Below are positions 1-8,039 of a stretch of DNA of 64,000 nucleotides, one piece after another (the stretch's first letter is position 1; each line of letters starts with the position of its first letter). A model generated the notes under the pieces. It was not told the DNA's origin, ran no database searches, and worked only from the letters and a program-made list of their open reading frames with translations. The position numbers and the translations under genes are program-made. Origin of the DNA: Paenibacillus beijingensis (GTDB lineage Bacteria; Bacillota; Bacilli; Paenibacillales; Paenibacillaceae); the NCBI RefSeq assembly GCF_000961095.1, contig NZ_CP011058.1, positions 248,001 through 312,000 on the forward strand, in the 5' to 3' direction.

Positions 1-156
1 GGAGACGTCCTGCGTAATTTTGAGCCAATACACATTAATGAAAATATTGGAGAGACTGTTTCCAAGCGAATTGAACCCGATAATCCACAGCAGCACTTTC
101 GCCGCCTTTGGCAGCATGGGACGGTTTATCGCCGCAGTCTCCGTATGCAGATTCAC
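1..156 (-). CDS. MFS-type transporter, N-terminal part (cut by window edge)
   Basis: Only the first 52 codons lie in the window. The reading frame is open to base 1 and begins NLHTETAAINRPMLPKAAKV, followed by a hydrophobic stretch (VLLWIIGFNSLGNSLSNIF) that looks like the first membrane helix of a major-facilitator permease. The GTG start at 156-154 overlaps the TGA of the preceding metallohydrolase gene (GTGA), and GGGAGAAGG lies just upstream, so it is translationally coupled to that gene. As last visible gene of the LacI-controlled operon it may export or import the same sugar-related compound. Family assignment rests on one helix and is tentative. Confidence 0.55.
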   Translation of the reverse strand, partial: MNLHTETAAINRPMLPKAAKVLLWIIGFNSLGNSLSNIFINVYWLKITQDVS

Positions 157-1436
157 TGGCCTTCTCCCGCTTTCCCGCTTCCGCGCAAGTAAATCGGGTT
201 CGTCAGGCAGGTCATGATCGTCTTGTCCATCTCTGGAATGTAGCGGCGCGCTTCTACCCTGTAAAATAACCGGTCCGCCGCTGCGGCACATGTTAACTCA
301 GCATTTCCGTCCACAATCCATTCCTGTTCCAAACCGCAGTCGGACCATAGGCTGACCCGGTCGTTGTTCGCGCGATGCACCTCCAGCGTCAGTTCAATGT
401 GCTCCAATCCGTCCATTTCGATCTCGTCTCCGATCCGGCTGGAACCGGAAGCGAGCGTAATGAACGTATCATCCGGATCGCAGGAAAGGACAACCCGCCC
501 CGTCCGGACCGCAGTCAAAACATCGTCGACGGTCTCGGCTTCCACCCATACATGCGTTGTCGGCCTGCCGTGCCGAACAAACAGATCCGGTCTGTGCGTA
601 TCGCTGCCGCCGATTGCCGGAAGCCTGCGCCCTTCACACAATTGCTTATGCCACCAGCCGACGGCAGCCTCATTAAGCGGACGCCAGGGACCGTTCCATA
701 CCTCAACCGCATCAAAAGAAACATCAAAACCAAGTTCCCAAGGACAATCCGGACAAAAGGGGTGGTTGAGCGATACCAGACCGCCACGGCCGGCTGCTTT
801 TTGCAGTACATTTGAGCCATGGTCCGGCGTCAAAACCCGGAAATCGTCCAGCGCATCGGGGTGTCCCAATATATTGGCATGTCCTTTGTAGCTCGTTAGC
901 TCGACGCCGGGAATGAGCAGCAGCTGATCATCGGAATTGGCTGCCGTCTTGTTTTGGGACGCTGTATTATGATCGGTAAGCGCGATAAACGACAGCCCCC
1001 TTTCCTTGCATATTTCAATTACTTCCGCAATCGTATAAGATCCGTCACTGTGCAGGCTGTGCATATGCAGATCGCCCTTCATCCAGCGGCCATGTTTTGT
1101 CGTCAGCTCAATCTCAATCGTCACGGTGCAGCCATCATCCGGAACCCGATACGCGCCAAGAAGGACGTACCAGGTCCCTTCCGTGATCGGACCGGCCAAA
1201 TAGCCGGGCGTCGCTTTCTCCAGCGCGACAAAAAATTCGTCCCGGGCTCCGCCGCTCCAACCTGCAATGCGCTCCGGCGACCGTAAACCGATATCGATGA
1301 CGGCTCTGCCGTCCGGATTATCGTAACGGTAACGAACCTCGATCCGTTCGATTTCGCCATTAACCTCAAACGGCACTTCAAGATAGGTTTGCTCTTCATG
1401 TTTGCCTATCATCCGCTGAATCTTCATTTCGATCAA
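153..1436 (-). CDS. PHP-domain metallohydrolase (CehA/McbA family)
   Basis: A 427-residue protein with an N-terminal beta-rich region (about 1-115) and a PHP metal-dependent phosphoesterase domain. The metal-binding signature is visible in order: GDLHMHSLHSDGSYT, ALTDHN, GVELTS, SLNHP and GGSDTH. The CehA/McbA family includes carbaryl hydrolases, but most members are uncharacterised phosphoesterase-like hydrolases next to sugar transporters, as here. No signal peptide is seen, so it should act in the cytoplasm. It follows the ABC permease gene after 5 bases and overlaps the next gene by 4 bases, so it belongs to the same operon. A role in processing the imported carbohydrate (for example a phosphodiester or phosphorylated sugar) is inference from position. 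Confidence 0.8.
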   Translation of the reverse strand: MIEMKIQRMIGKHEEQTYLEVPFEVNGEIERIEVRYRYDNPDGRAVIDIGLRSPERIAGWSGGARDEFFVALEKATPGYLAGPITEGTWYVLLGAYRVPDDGCTVTIEIELTTKHGRWMKGDLHMHSLHSDGSYTIAEVIEICKERGLSFIALTDHNTASQNKTAANSDDQLLLIPGVELTSYKGHANILGHPDALDDFRVLTPDHGSNVLQKAAGRGGLVSLNHPFCPDCPWELGFDVSFDAVEVWNGPWRPLNEAAVGWWHKQLCEGRRLPAIGGSDTHRPDLFVRHGRPTTHVWVEAETVDDVLTAVRTGRVVLSCDPDDTFITLASGSSRIGDEIEMDGLEHIELTLEVHRANNDRVSLWSDCGLEQEWIVDGNAELTCAAAADRLFYRVEARRYIPEMDKTIMTCLTNPIYLRGSGKAGEGQ

Positions 1437-1441
1437 CCTCT

Positions 1442-2314
1442 CTATTCTTTACTGGCTCCGAGCATGATGCCTTTCATAAAAAACTTTTGAACAAACGGAT
1501 AAATAGCGATGAGCGGAATAATAGCGATGATGATGCCCGCCATCTTCACATTAGTCGTCAGCAGATAGGTGCCCGAAGTCGAATTGGCATCGATAATCAT
1601 CGACTTAAGGGCGACCTGAAGCGTATATTTCGTACTGTCATTAATGAAAAGCACCGGCGCCGTAAACATGTTCCAACGGCCCACGAATTCAAACAGCGTC
1701 ACGGTCGCCAAGCCGGGCGTCGCCAGACGCATGTACATCGTACTAAAGATGCGGAGCTCCCCCGCGCCGTCCATTTTGGCCGATTCCGCCATTTCGTAAG
1801 GCACGCCCAGGAAAAAATTCCGCATGAGCAAAATGGAAAATCCGGATACGAGGCCCGACAAGACGAGCACGGTAAGCGTATTGAGAAGATGCAAATCTTT
1901 GTTGACGACATAAAGTGGAATCATAATCGCCTCTTGGGGAATCATCATCGTAATTAAGATGAACGTGACCATCAATTTTTTTCCCGGGAGAAAAGGATGC
2001 ATCAGCACATAACCGGCGAAGCTGGAGAGCAGAACGTGCAGCACCGTCCCGATTCCGGTGACGATGACGCTGTTCAGAAACGGCTTCCAAATATCAAGGC
2101 TGTTCCAGACAATGGCAAAGCCTTCGGCGCTGAATTGTTTGGGGAACAAAATGATGTCGGGCTGCATGGAAGAAACGCCTGAAGAGAAGGCCAGCGCGAT
2201 TACATTCAGGAACGGAATGATCATCGTTAACATAAGGAACAGCAGAAAGAGCAGGTTGAGCGTATCAAAGAGCTTGTTCAACGCCCCTTGACGGTCGTAT
2301 CGTATTCGATTCAT
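1442..2314 (-). CDS. Carbohydrate ABC transporter permease (LplC/UgpE type)
   Basis: A 290-residue inner-membrane permease with about six helices. Near residues 170-195 it has the EAA-type coupling loop (EMAESAKMDGAGELRIFSTM) that contacts the ATPase. The family is MalG/LplC of CUT1 carbohydrate importers. It starts at ATG with GAGGTG upstream and lies 3 bases after the partner permease gene. No ATPase gene is present in the operon, which is usual for CUT1 systems of Paenibacillus that share a general MsmK/UgpC-type ATPase encoded elsewhere. Confidence 0.93.
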   Translation of the reverse strand: MNRIRYDRQGALNKLFDTLNLLFLLFLMLTMIIPFLNVIALAFSSGVSSMQPDIILFPKQFSAEGFAIVWNSLDIWKPFLNSVIVTGIGTVLHVLLSSFAGYVLMHPFLPGKKLMVTFILITMMIPQEAIMIPLYVVNKDLHLLNTLTVLVLSGLVSGFSILLMRNFFLGVPYEMAESAKMDGAGELRIFSTMYMRLATPGLATVTLFEFVGRWNMFTAPVLFINDSTKYTLQVALKSMIIDANSTSGTYLLTTNVKMAGIIIAIIPLIAIYPFVQKFFMKGIMLGASKE

Positions 2315-2317
2315 CGT

Positions 2318-3193
2318 TTACACCTCGTCAAAACGCGTTAATTTCCGGACGATCAAAGTGAGAATGAGCGTAAACAGCACAACGAAAAAGCTTGCGGCGG
2401 CTGCAGTCCCGATCTGCAGATCCATAATGCCCTTTTGATAGGTGTACATCATCAGCACATCCACTTTGGACGCAGTCGAGGGGTTGCGGAAAATAAATAC
2501 TTGGTCAAAGATACGCAAAATCCCGAGCGTGTTCAGCAAAAAAATCACTTTCATCGTATTGGCGAGCTGCGGCAGCGTCACATTCCGAACCTGCTGCCAG
2601 CGCGAGGCGCCGTCCATCCGCGCAGCTTCGTAAAGCGAGGGGTTAATCGAAACGATGCCCGCCAGAAACAGAATGCACGTATACCCCATATCTTTCCATG
2701 TGGCGACTCCGATCATGACCCACCTTGCCCAGAAGGAATCGGCCAGGAAATGGACCGGCTGCAGCTGGATCGTTCTGGAAAGAAGCTGATTCACAAGACC
2801 GATATCAGGCGAGAGCAGAAAAATCCACATCCCCCCTATAACCACCCATGAGAGCAGGTGAGGGATATACAAAATCATTTGCGCCGCTTTTTTGAACCAG
2901 ACGTTTAGCACTTCGTTTAAGGACAGCGCGATGATGAGCGGAGCGATAAAGCCGAACAGCAATATTCCGACGCTAATCACGAGCGTGTTGACGAACGATT
3001 GCCAGAAGATCGGGTCGTGCACAACTTTAATATAGTTATCCAATCCGATATAGGGCCTGTTGCCCATCAGCCGATAATCCTGAAAGCTGATTTGCAGCCC
3101 TTTGAACAGCGGATAATACGAATAAACGAGAAAATAAATGACGATGGGCAGCATCATCAAATATAAAGCGGCGTATTTCCGAAACACTTTCAT
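2318..3193 (-). CDS. Carbohydrate ABC transporter permease (LplB/UgpA type)
   Basis: A 291-residue permease with six predicted helices beginning with YAALYLMMLPIVIYFLVYSY. The coupling loop reads YEAARMDGASRWQQVRNVTL (about 190-210). The family is LplB/MalF-like, the usual partner of the downstream LplC-type permease. The ribosome site (AGGACG) is weak and distant, so translation may depend partly on the transcript from the binding-protein gene. A hairpin lies between that gene and this one and would lower permease expression relative to the binding protein. Confidence 0.93.
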   Translation of the reverse strand: MKVFRKYAALYLMMLPIVIYFLVYSYYPLFKGLQISFQDYRLMGNRPYIGLDNYIKVVHDPIFWQSFVNTLVISVGILLFGFIAPLIIALSLNEVLNVWFKKAAQMILYIPHLLSWVVIGGMWIFLLSPDIGLVNQLLSRTIQLQPVHFLADSFWARWVMIGVATWKDMGYTCILFLAGIVSINPSLYEAARMDGASRWQQVRNVTLPQLANTMKVIFLLNTLGILRIFDQVFIFRNPSTASKVDVLMMYTYQKGIMDLQIGTAAAASFFVVLFTLILTLIVRKLTRFDEV

Positions 3194-3253
3194 CCGATTC
3201 GTTCACGTCCTATCCGGTTTGAAACTTTATACTTTCTCACCTTTGGAAAAGAA

Positions 3254-3279
3254 AGCCAAACGGAAATGTCCGTTTGGCT
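3254..3279 (-). terminator. Intercistronic hairpin between binding-protein and permease genes
   Basis: A perfect 11-bp inverted repeat (AGCCAAACGGA, 4-base loop, TCCGTTTGGCT) is followed on the minus strand by TTCTTTTCC. It sits in the 107-base gap after the solute-binding protein stop codon. Such structures stop part of the transcription or protect the upstream mRNA 3' end, giving more binding protein than permease. It is likely a partial terminator. Confidence 0.7.
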
Positions 3280-3300
3280 CCGTCACGTCTCAAGCGAGAG

Positions 3301-4791
3301 CTACTCGTCGATCAAATTGGCCGCTTTCAGCTCTTTTTGCATGCTTTGAACGGCATCCTTCGCGGGCATTTGTCCGGACATCGCCTTCAGCGCATAGTTT
3401 TGAACGATTTTTTCCGCGTCTGCCCATCCCGGCAGCGACAGCTCAAGCGTCGCGTATTGCGTTGCAATGGACTGCGCATCCTCAACGCCGGGCAGCTTGC
3501 CGAAAGGCGCTTTCACGTTTTGGTTGTACCAGAACGGAATGCCGTGGTCCATATTGTGCTCTTTGCCGGTTTTCGTCAGGACGAAGCTGCCGTTCTCCTT
3601 CGTGTAATCGACGCCTTCGATACCGAGGCTTCCGAGCGTAATGCCTTCTTCCGAATGCCAGAATTCCAGAAACTTCTTCGCGGCATCGGGATTTTCCGCA
3701 TTGACCGGAACGATCCAGAAGTCCGGATCGCCGCGCCGCATAAGACGATTGCCCTCAGCGTCGGGAATGCCGGGGATGCCTTTGGCCTGGAACGTCGTGT
3801 TCGGGTCCTGTTCCTTGCGCAAGTTGTTGAACATGCCGACCCACGCATCCCAATACGTAACCATGCCGACACGGTCCGTCAGAAACAAATTGCGCATTTT
3901 TCCGGTATCATTCGTAATGAAGTTCGGGTCCATAATGCCTTCTTTCACCAGCTTCGCAAACCATTCATACATCGGAATAGCCGCATCGCTTGCATAAGGA
4001 ATCGTCCGTTTGCCGTCCTTCATCACATAGCGGTATTTGAGTCCCGCCGCGCTCATAAAGCCTTGAATGTCGTACAATCCGGAGGTGGAAAGTCCGTACG
4101 TGTCATTTTTGCCGTTGCCGTCCGGGTCCTTCTCCTTGAACGCCTTCAGCACGTTATAGAACTCGTCCAGCGTTGCCGGTTCCTTGAGCTGCAGCTTGTC
4201 CAGCCAGTCCTTGCGGACGATCGGCATCGTGCCGCCTTGAAACTTCACGAATACGCCGTATACTTTGCCGTCTTCTCCCTTCAGCTGCTCCCATTCAATG
4301 GTCGGGATAACGGCCGGATCGGAGAGCACTTTCGAGGATTGGGCAAATTCCGTCATATCGGAGACGACGCCCTGCTTGATGAATTGGTTTAATTTGCCCA
4401 GGTCGCTCAATTCGATTAAATCGTATTTCTCTCCGGAGCTGAGCGCCGTCAGCACTTTTTGATCGTATTCGCTCGGCGGTCTTTCGACAGTTGCGTCAAT
4501 ACCGGTCAGCTTCTTGAGCGCCTCTTCGAACTGCTTGTTCTCTTCGGGCGTTTTACCCCCGACATTTCCCGCCAGCACGCGCAGCTTCATTCCTTCCGAG
4601 CTGCTGTCCGTACTGTTGTTCGTGCCGCTGTTCTTGCTGCTGTCCGGGGTTTTGCTCTCAGCTGTCTGCTGCTGAGTCGTGCTGCTTCCTTGTGCCGTGT
4701 TGTTGCCGCCGTTGCCGGATTGGCCGCACGCAGATAAAAGCAAGCTTCCTGAAATCGCCAGCACGGAGAGAGTTGCCAATGTTTTTTTCAT
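3301..4791 (-). CDS. Extracellular sugar-binding lipoprotein of ABC importer
   Basis: A 496-residue protein with a lipoprotein signal peptide (LAISGSLLLSAC, Cys about residue 22), then a low-complexity Ser/Thr/Asn/Gln linker to about residue 65, then a periplasmic-binding fold typical of LplA-like CUT1 proteins (KLRVLAGNVGGKTPEENKQF onward). It would be anchored to the outer face of the membrane and deliver substrate to the two permeases encoded downstream. AGGAGG lies 8 bases before the ATG. The large size and the LplB/LplC partners suggest oligosaccharides or glycans, but the substrate cannot be read from sequence. Confidence 0.92.
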   Translation of the reverse strand: MKKTLATLSVLAISGSLLLSACGQSGNGGNNTAQGSSTTQQQTAESKTPDSSKNSGTNNSTDSSSEGMKLRVLAGNVGGKTPEENKQFEEALKKLTGIDATVERPPSEYDQKVLTALSSGEKYDLIELSDLGKLNQFIKQGVVSDMTEFAQSSKVLSDPAVIPTIEWEQLKGEDGKVYGVFVKFQGGTMPIVRKDWLDKLQLKEPATLDEFYNVLKAFKEKDPDGNGKNDTYGLSTSGLYDIQGFMSAAGLKYRYVMKDGKRTIPYASDAAIPMYEWFAKLVKEGIMDPNFITNDTGKMRNLFLTDRVGMVTYWDAWVGMFNNLRKEQDPNTTFQAKGIPGIPDAEGNRLMRRGDPDFWIVPVNAENPDAAKKFLEFWHSEEGITLGSLGIEGVDYTKENGSFVLTKTGKEHNMDHGIPFWYNQNVKAPFGKLPGVEDAQSIATQYATLELSLPGWADAEKIVQNYALKAMSGQMPAKDAVQSMQKELKAANLIDE

Positions 4792-4806
4792 GAATATTGC
4801 CTCCTT

Positions 4807-5835
4807 TTATAGTTCCGGCGGTTTCGAGCAGGACCCGCGCATCACCAGTTCCGCTGGTACCAGCGTACGCTTGGCTGTTCTGCTCTTGGACGCCAGTTGT
4901 TCAATAAGCATTGCGGCCGCTTCTTCGCCCAGCTGCTCCGCATTTAAGCGAACGCCGGTAAGCGGCGGGTTGAATTCCGGCGAAAACACGGAGTCATCGC
5001 TGAACGCAAATACGGACAATTGTTCCGGAATGCGCAGATTCAGCTTTTCAGCCGCCTTGTAAATTCCTAAAGCCATCGTGTCCGTATCGGCGATGACGGC
5101 GGTGATGTCCGGGTTCGCCTTCAGCATGGAAAGGGTCGTTTCATAGCCAAACGAATACGATGAGGAGATTTGATCCGGTTTATGTACGATCCACTCCGGT
5201 GAAGTTGCCAAACCGGCGTCCTGGAAAGCGCGCAGGAAGCCGAGCCCCCGGTCTTCTGCGACAGTGCGTCCCTCGGGCGCATTCAAAAATAAAATACGGC
5301 GGTGACCGAGGGAGATGAGATGCCGGGACACCTGCTCCGCGATCCCCGTATTGTCATTGTCCACATAAGAGACACGGGTATCGTATTCCTTATGCGGTCT
5401 TCCGACGATCACGATCGGCACCTCATTGTGCAGCCTATCGGTTATTCGCAGATCTCCAACGGCCGGATCGAGTAAGATTTCACCGTCAACGGGGTCGGAA
5501 GACAAGTTTTCAACCTGATTGGAATAAGACGACGAAAGGGTGTTGACGAGCAGTCTGTAGCCCTGATCGAAGCAAACCCGCAGCACGCCGTTCAGCAATG
5601 ACAAATGAAATTGACTGAACTTGAACTGTTCGCCCGGAATGTTCAAGCCGATGATGCGGGTTGTCTTATTGACCAAGCTCCGCGCCCAATAGTTCGGTTT
5701 ATAATTCAATTGTTTGGCGATGTTCAGCACATGCTCACTGACCTCTTTGCTGATCGGCCTTTTTTTGCTAAACACATTGGATACGGTTCCTTTGGATACG
5801 CCTGCCGCCTTCGCGACGTCATCAATCGTTGCCAT
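4807..5835 (-). CDS. LacI-family transcriptional repressor
   Basis: The start is placed at the ATG giving MATIDDVAKAAGVSKGTVSN, the standard LacI helix-turn-helix beginning, with GAGG about 10 bases upstream; a longer open frame runs on but adds a non-conserved N-terminus. The protein has 342 residues: HTH (1-25), hinge helix, then a periplasmic-binding-like sugar-sensing domain. It ends 15 bases before the binding-protein gene, so it is the first gene of the operon it presumably represses. A palindrome typical of LacI operators (AAACCGGTTT) lies upstream. The effector is unknown but should relate to the sugar imported by the operon. Confidence 0.93.
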   Translation of the reverse strand: MATIDDVAKAAGVSKGTVSNVFSKKRPISKEVSEHVLNIAKQLNYKPNYWARSLVNKTTRIIGLNIPGEQFKFSQFHLSLLNGVLRVCFDQGYRLLVNTLSSSYSNQVENLSSDPVDGEILLDPAVGDLRITDRLHNEVPIVIVGRPHKEYDTRVSYVDNDNTGIAEQVSRHLISLGHRRILFLNAPEGRTVAEDRGLGFLRAFQDAGLATSPEWIVHKPDQISSSYSFGYETTLSMLKANPDITAVIADTDTMALGIYKAAEKLNLRIPEQLSVFAFSDDSVFSPEFNPPLTGVRLNAEQLGEEAAAMLIEQLASKSRTAKRTLVPAELVMRGSCSKPPEL

Positions 5836-5902
5836 TCTCTCGTCGTCCTCGCTTTCACCTTCAATCCGATTAGAGATCGTTCTCTTTTCAAGAAGTAACA
5901 TT

Positions 5903-5912
5903 AAACCGGTTT
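5903..5912. promoter_or_regulatory. Candidate LacI-type operator AAACCGGTTT
   Basis: A perfect 10-bp palindrome with the central CG characteristic of LacI-family operators, 67 bases before the lacI-type start codon. A partial copy (AAACCGGATA) lies at 5949-5958 and AAACCGTTTT at 6011-6020. Several copies in one regulator's upstream region suggest autoregulation and control of the whole sugar operon. Confidence 0.6.
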
Positions 5913-5922
5913 TGTAAAAGCA

Positions 5923-5951
5923 GTGTTAGATCAAAACGAATCTTTTGTAAA
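5923..5951 (-). promoter_or_regulatory. Possible promoter of the LacI/sugar operon
   Basis: On the minus strand TTTACA (5951-5946) is followed after 17 bases by TAACAC (5928-5923). The -35 matches well and the -10 poorly. The placement puts the AAACCGGTTT palindrome just downstream of the start of transcription and a half-site over the -35 box, as expected for a repressed promoter. Confidence 0.35.
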
Positions 5952-5990
5952 CCGGATATAATAGGCATAAAATCACCGTTTCCACGCCAA

Positions 5991-6012
5991 TTAACGAACG
6001 TAAGTTCGTTAA
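5991..6012. promoter_or_regulatory. Perfect 9-bp inverted repeat in the lacI-pucR intergenic region
   Basis: TTAACGAAC and GTTCGTTAA are separated by GTAA. There is no T-run on either strand, so it reads as a protein-binding site rather than a terminator. It lies between the divergent LacI and PucR genes and could serve either. Confidence 0.5.
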
Positions 6013-6052
6013 ACCGTTTTGATAAAACCTGTCATTTCTCTCATTAAGATGA

Positions 6053-6223
6053 GTTAGAATCAGTCATAGAGTAAGCCGGATTTTGCATGAAACGGCAGGT
6101 ACAAATAAAATAGCGCAGCAGCTGGAAGGGCTGTATACGGCAAGTGCGGTGGTGGGTAGTGAAATGACAGAGCGGATATTCGCAAAACATGATTTAATTT
6201 GTGTACATCATGTGCTAATATAA
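6053..6223 (+). pseudogene. Coding-like fragment without start, unknown origin
   Basis: Between a TGA at 6050 and a TAA at 6221 there is an open frame of 56 codons that looks protein-like (for example TNKIAQQLEGLYTASAVVGS followed by EMTERIFAKHDL). Its codon choice resembles the local genes. It has no usable start codon or ribosome site and sits in the gap before pucR. I cannot name the family. It may be the tail of a deleted gene, or chance. Confidence 0.3.
6192..6220 (+). promoter_or_regulatory. Possible pucR promoter region
   Basis: TTTAAT and TAATAT are separated by 17 bases, about 60 bases before the pucR start. The -35 is weak, which would fit an activated or weak regulatory-gene promoter. 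A CATGAT/ATCATG inverted repeat overlaps it and CACTTAAAGTG follows at 6224-6234. Confidence 0.3.
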
Positions 6224-6283
6224 CACTTAAAGTGACCTTACTTAACAGTTACTCGGTGAATTTATCAACAGGGAGGGTCTACC

Positions 6284-7906
6284 GTGGCAGTTACGATCAG
6301 GGAAATCATACAAGATCCAGATAAAATCGGAGTGTTGAAAGCAGGACAAAATGGGATTAACCGAATTGTGCAATCGGTAACTGTTATGGATGCTCCGGAT
6401 ATAATAAACTGGGTCAGATCAAATCAAATCTTATTAACAACAGGTTATGTAATCAAAGATGATATTACTGCGCAAAAAAAACTGATAACGGATTTGGCCA
6501 ATCTCGGTTGTGCCGGAATCGCAATTAAAACGAAACGCTTTCTTATGGAAATTAATCCTAGCATAATTGAATTAGCCGATAAATTGAATTTTCCAATCAT
6601 TGAGCTGCCTGTGGACAGTCATTTTGCCGATGTCATGAATTGCGTCCTGTCTAAAATTTTATATCCTCGCAACGATAATTTGCAGCATACACGCAATGTA
6701 CATCATCAATTAACGAAACTGATCCTGAATGGTTCCGATTTTTCTGCGATCGCAAACAAGCTGGAGGGCTTACTTTGTACCGGGGTTATTTTTTTGGACG
6801 CAAAAGGTGTTGTTATCGCGCACTCCAATCGGATTAAAAAATATTACAACTCAATCATTCCGCTTATACAGCAGTATGTTTCAAATATTCCTCTAAAACA
6901 TAACATAATCCATACGAATAATCTTGTTGTAAACGGCAATTCACTTCGGATTATCGCGTACCCGGTATATATCCGAAAAAGGATTAAAAACTTCATCATT
7001 CTTACTGAAACGACTGAAAACTTCGTTGAACATTACCTTACCATACTGGAGCAAGTATCCACGATGTTAGGTTTCGAACAAATTAAAAATGAAGCAATTA
7101 TTGAAAATGAAAAGAAAAAACAACTTGATTTTTTTTCACACCTTCTTGAGAAGAACACCTTATCGAATGAAGAAATCCTGCTTGGAAAAACTTATGGATT
7201 AATTGATTCTCCTTATACTTGTGTTATTGTTCAACCACCAGATAAGATATTCGGGAAAAATTCTCAACATTTGTTGCGAGATCAAATTGAGCAGAAGATC
7301 CTCCCCGCGTTTCCTAGTACAATCGTTATCCAAAATAGCGCCGAGTTTATTTTACTGATTCCCTGCCCGCAGCACTCATCCCGCGGCAAAGAAAATCACA
7401 TCACAGCGAAATTGGAACAGTGCTTGGTTGAAATAACGATTTGGTTTGAAAAATACCAACTATTTCCATTCAAAATTGGCGTAGGAGGACGCTATCCGCT
7501 GCTCGCCGATCTTCCAAAATCGTTCAGAGAGGCAAAGGAATCTCTGGACGCGGGTTATCAAAGTAAAGCTTCTCCCAAAATCCGATATTATAAAACAAAG
7601 GAAGTCGTTGAACTGCTGCGATACATTCCCCAAGATAAAATAGATGAACTATATTCGAACACGCTCGGTAAATTGCATGTTCTTAAAGGACAAGATCGCG
7701 AGGAAACACTGCAAACTCTTTATATCTACCTGGAGAACAATTGCAATATTTCCGAAACTGCAAAACAGCTTTACGTTCATCGAAACACCGTTTTATACCG
7801 GATTGAGAAATGCGAAGAATTGTTGGATTCCAGTCTGAAAAACCCGGAAAAAAATTTGCTTCTGCGGCTTATGCTAAGAGCATCAGAGTTGTTTACGATC
7901 TCTTAA
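6284..7906 (+). CDS. PucR-family transcriptional regulator
   Basis: A 540-residue protein in the PucR layout. The N-terminal purine-catabolism regulatory domain (about 1-125, MAVTIREIIQDPDKIGVLKA) is followed by a GGDEF-like middle region and a C-terminal helix-turn-helix (about 485-540: NISETAKQLYVHRNTVLYRI). In Bacillus subtilis PucR activates purine-degradation genes in response to allantoin-type metabolites. This gene is divergent from a long molybdenum-hydroxylase/NCS1-permease cluster and is its probable activator. GGGAGGGTC lies 8 bases before ATG (shown as GTG-GCA context ACCGTGGCA, so a GTG start). It is clearly more AT-rich than the genes to its right, hinting at separate ancestry. 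Confidence 0.9.
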   Translation: MAVTIREIIQDPDKIGVLKAGQNGINRIVQSVTVMDAPDIINWVRSNQILLTTGYVIKDDITAQKKLITDLANLGCAGIAIKTKRFLMEINPSIIELADKLNFPIIELPVDSHFADVMNCVLSKILYPRNDNLQHTRNVHHQLTKLILNGSDFSAIANKLEGLLCTGVIFLDAKGVVIAHSNRIKKYYNSIIPLIQQYVSNIPLKHNIIHTNNLVVNGNSLRIIAYPVYIRKRIKNFIILTETTENFVEHYLTILEQVSTMLGFEQIKNEAIIENEKKKQLDFFSHLLEKNTLSNEEILLGKTYGLIDSPYTCVIVQPPDKIFGKNSQHLLRDQIEQKILPAFPSTIVIQNSAEFILLIPCPQHSSRGKENHITAKLEQCLVEITIWFEKYQLFPFKIGVGGRYPLLADLPKSFREAKESLDAGYQSKASPKIRYYKTKEVVELLRYIPQDKIDELYSNTLGKLHVLKGQDREETLQTLYIYLENNCNISETAKQLYVHRNTVLYRIEKCEELLDSSLKNPEKNLLLRLMLRASELFTIS

Positions 7907-7938
7907 GAGGGATTTGACCCGCGCTCGCACTGATATTG

Positions 7939-7980
7939 CTACAGAAGCAGGTGGACAAATAGCGCCACCTGCTTCTGTAG
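7939..7980. terminator. Strong hairpin between convergent pucR and xdhC
   Basis: A perfect 16-bp inverted repeat (CTACAGAAGCAGGTGG, 10-base loop, CCACCTGCTTCTGTAG) lies 33 bases after the pucR stop codon and 60 bases after that of xdhC. Neither side has a T-run. It probably serves as a bidirectional terminator or mRNA 3'-end stabiliser. Confidence 0.6.
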
Positions 7981-8039
7981 ATCTCCTAGTATATACATTG
8001 AGCAGCAGAAATCTTAAAGTTCGCCGGAGACTCTCAAGC

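Noticed and set aside
364..891. Long plus-strand frame opposite the PHP hydrolase gene
   Set aside because: It is antisense to a clear gene, Ser/Pro/Arg-biased and without ribosome site.
3274..4392. 372-codon plus-strand frame
   Set aside because: Mirror frame of the solute-binding protein gene; composition rich in Arg, His and Phe as expected for antisense.
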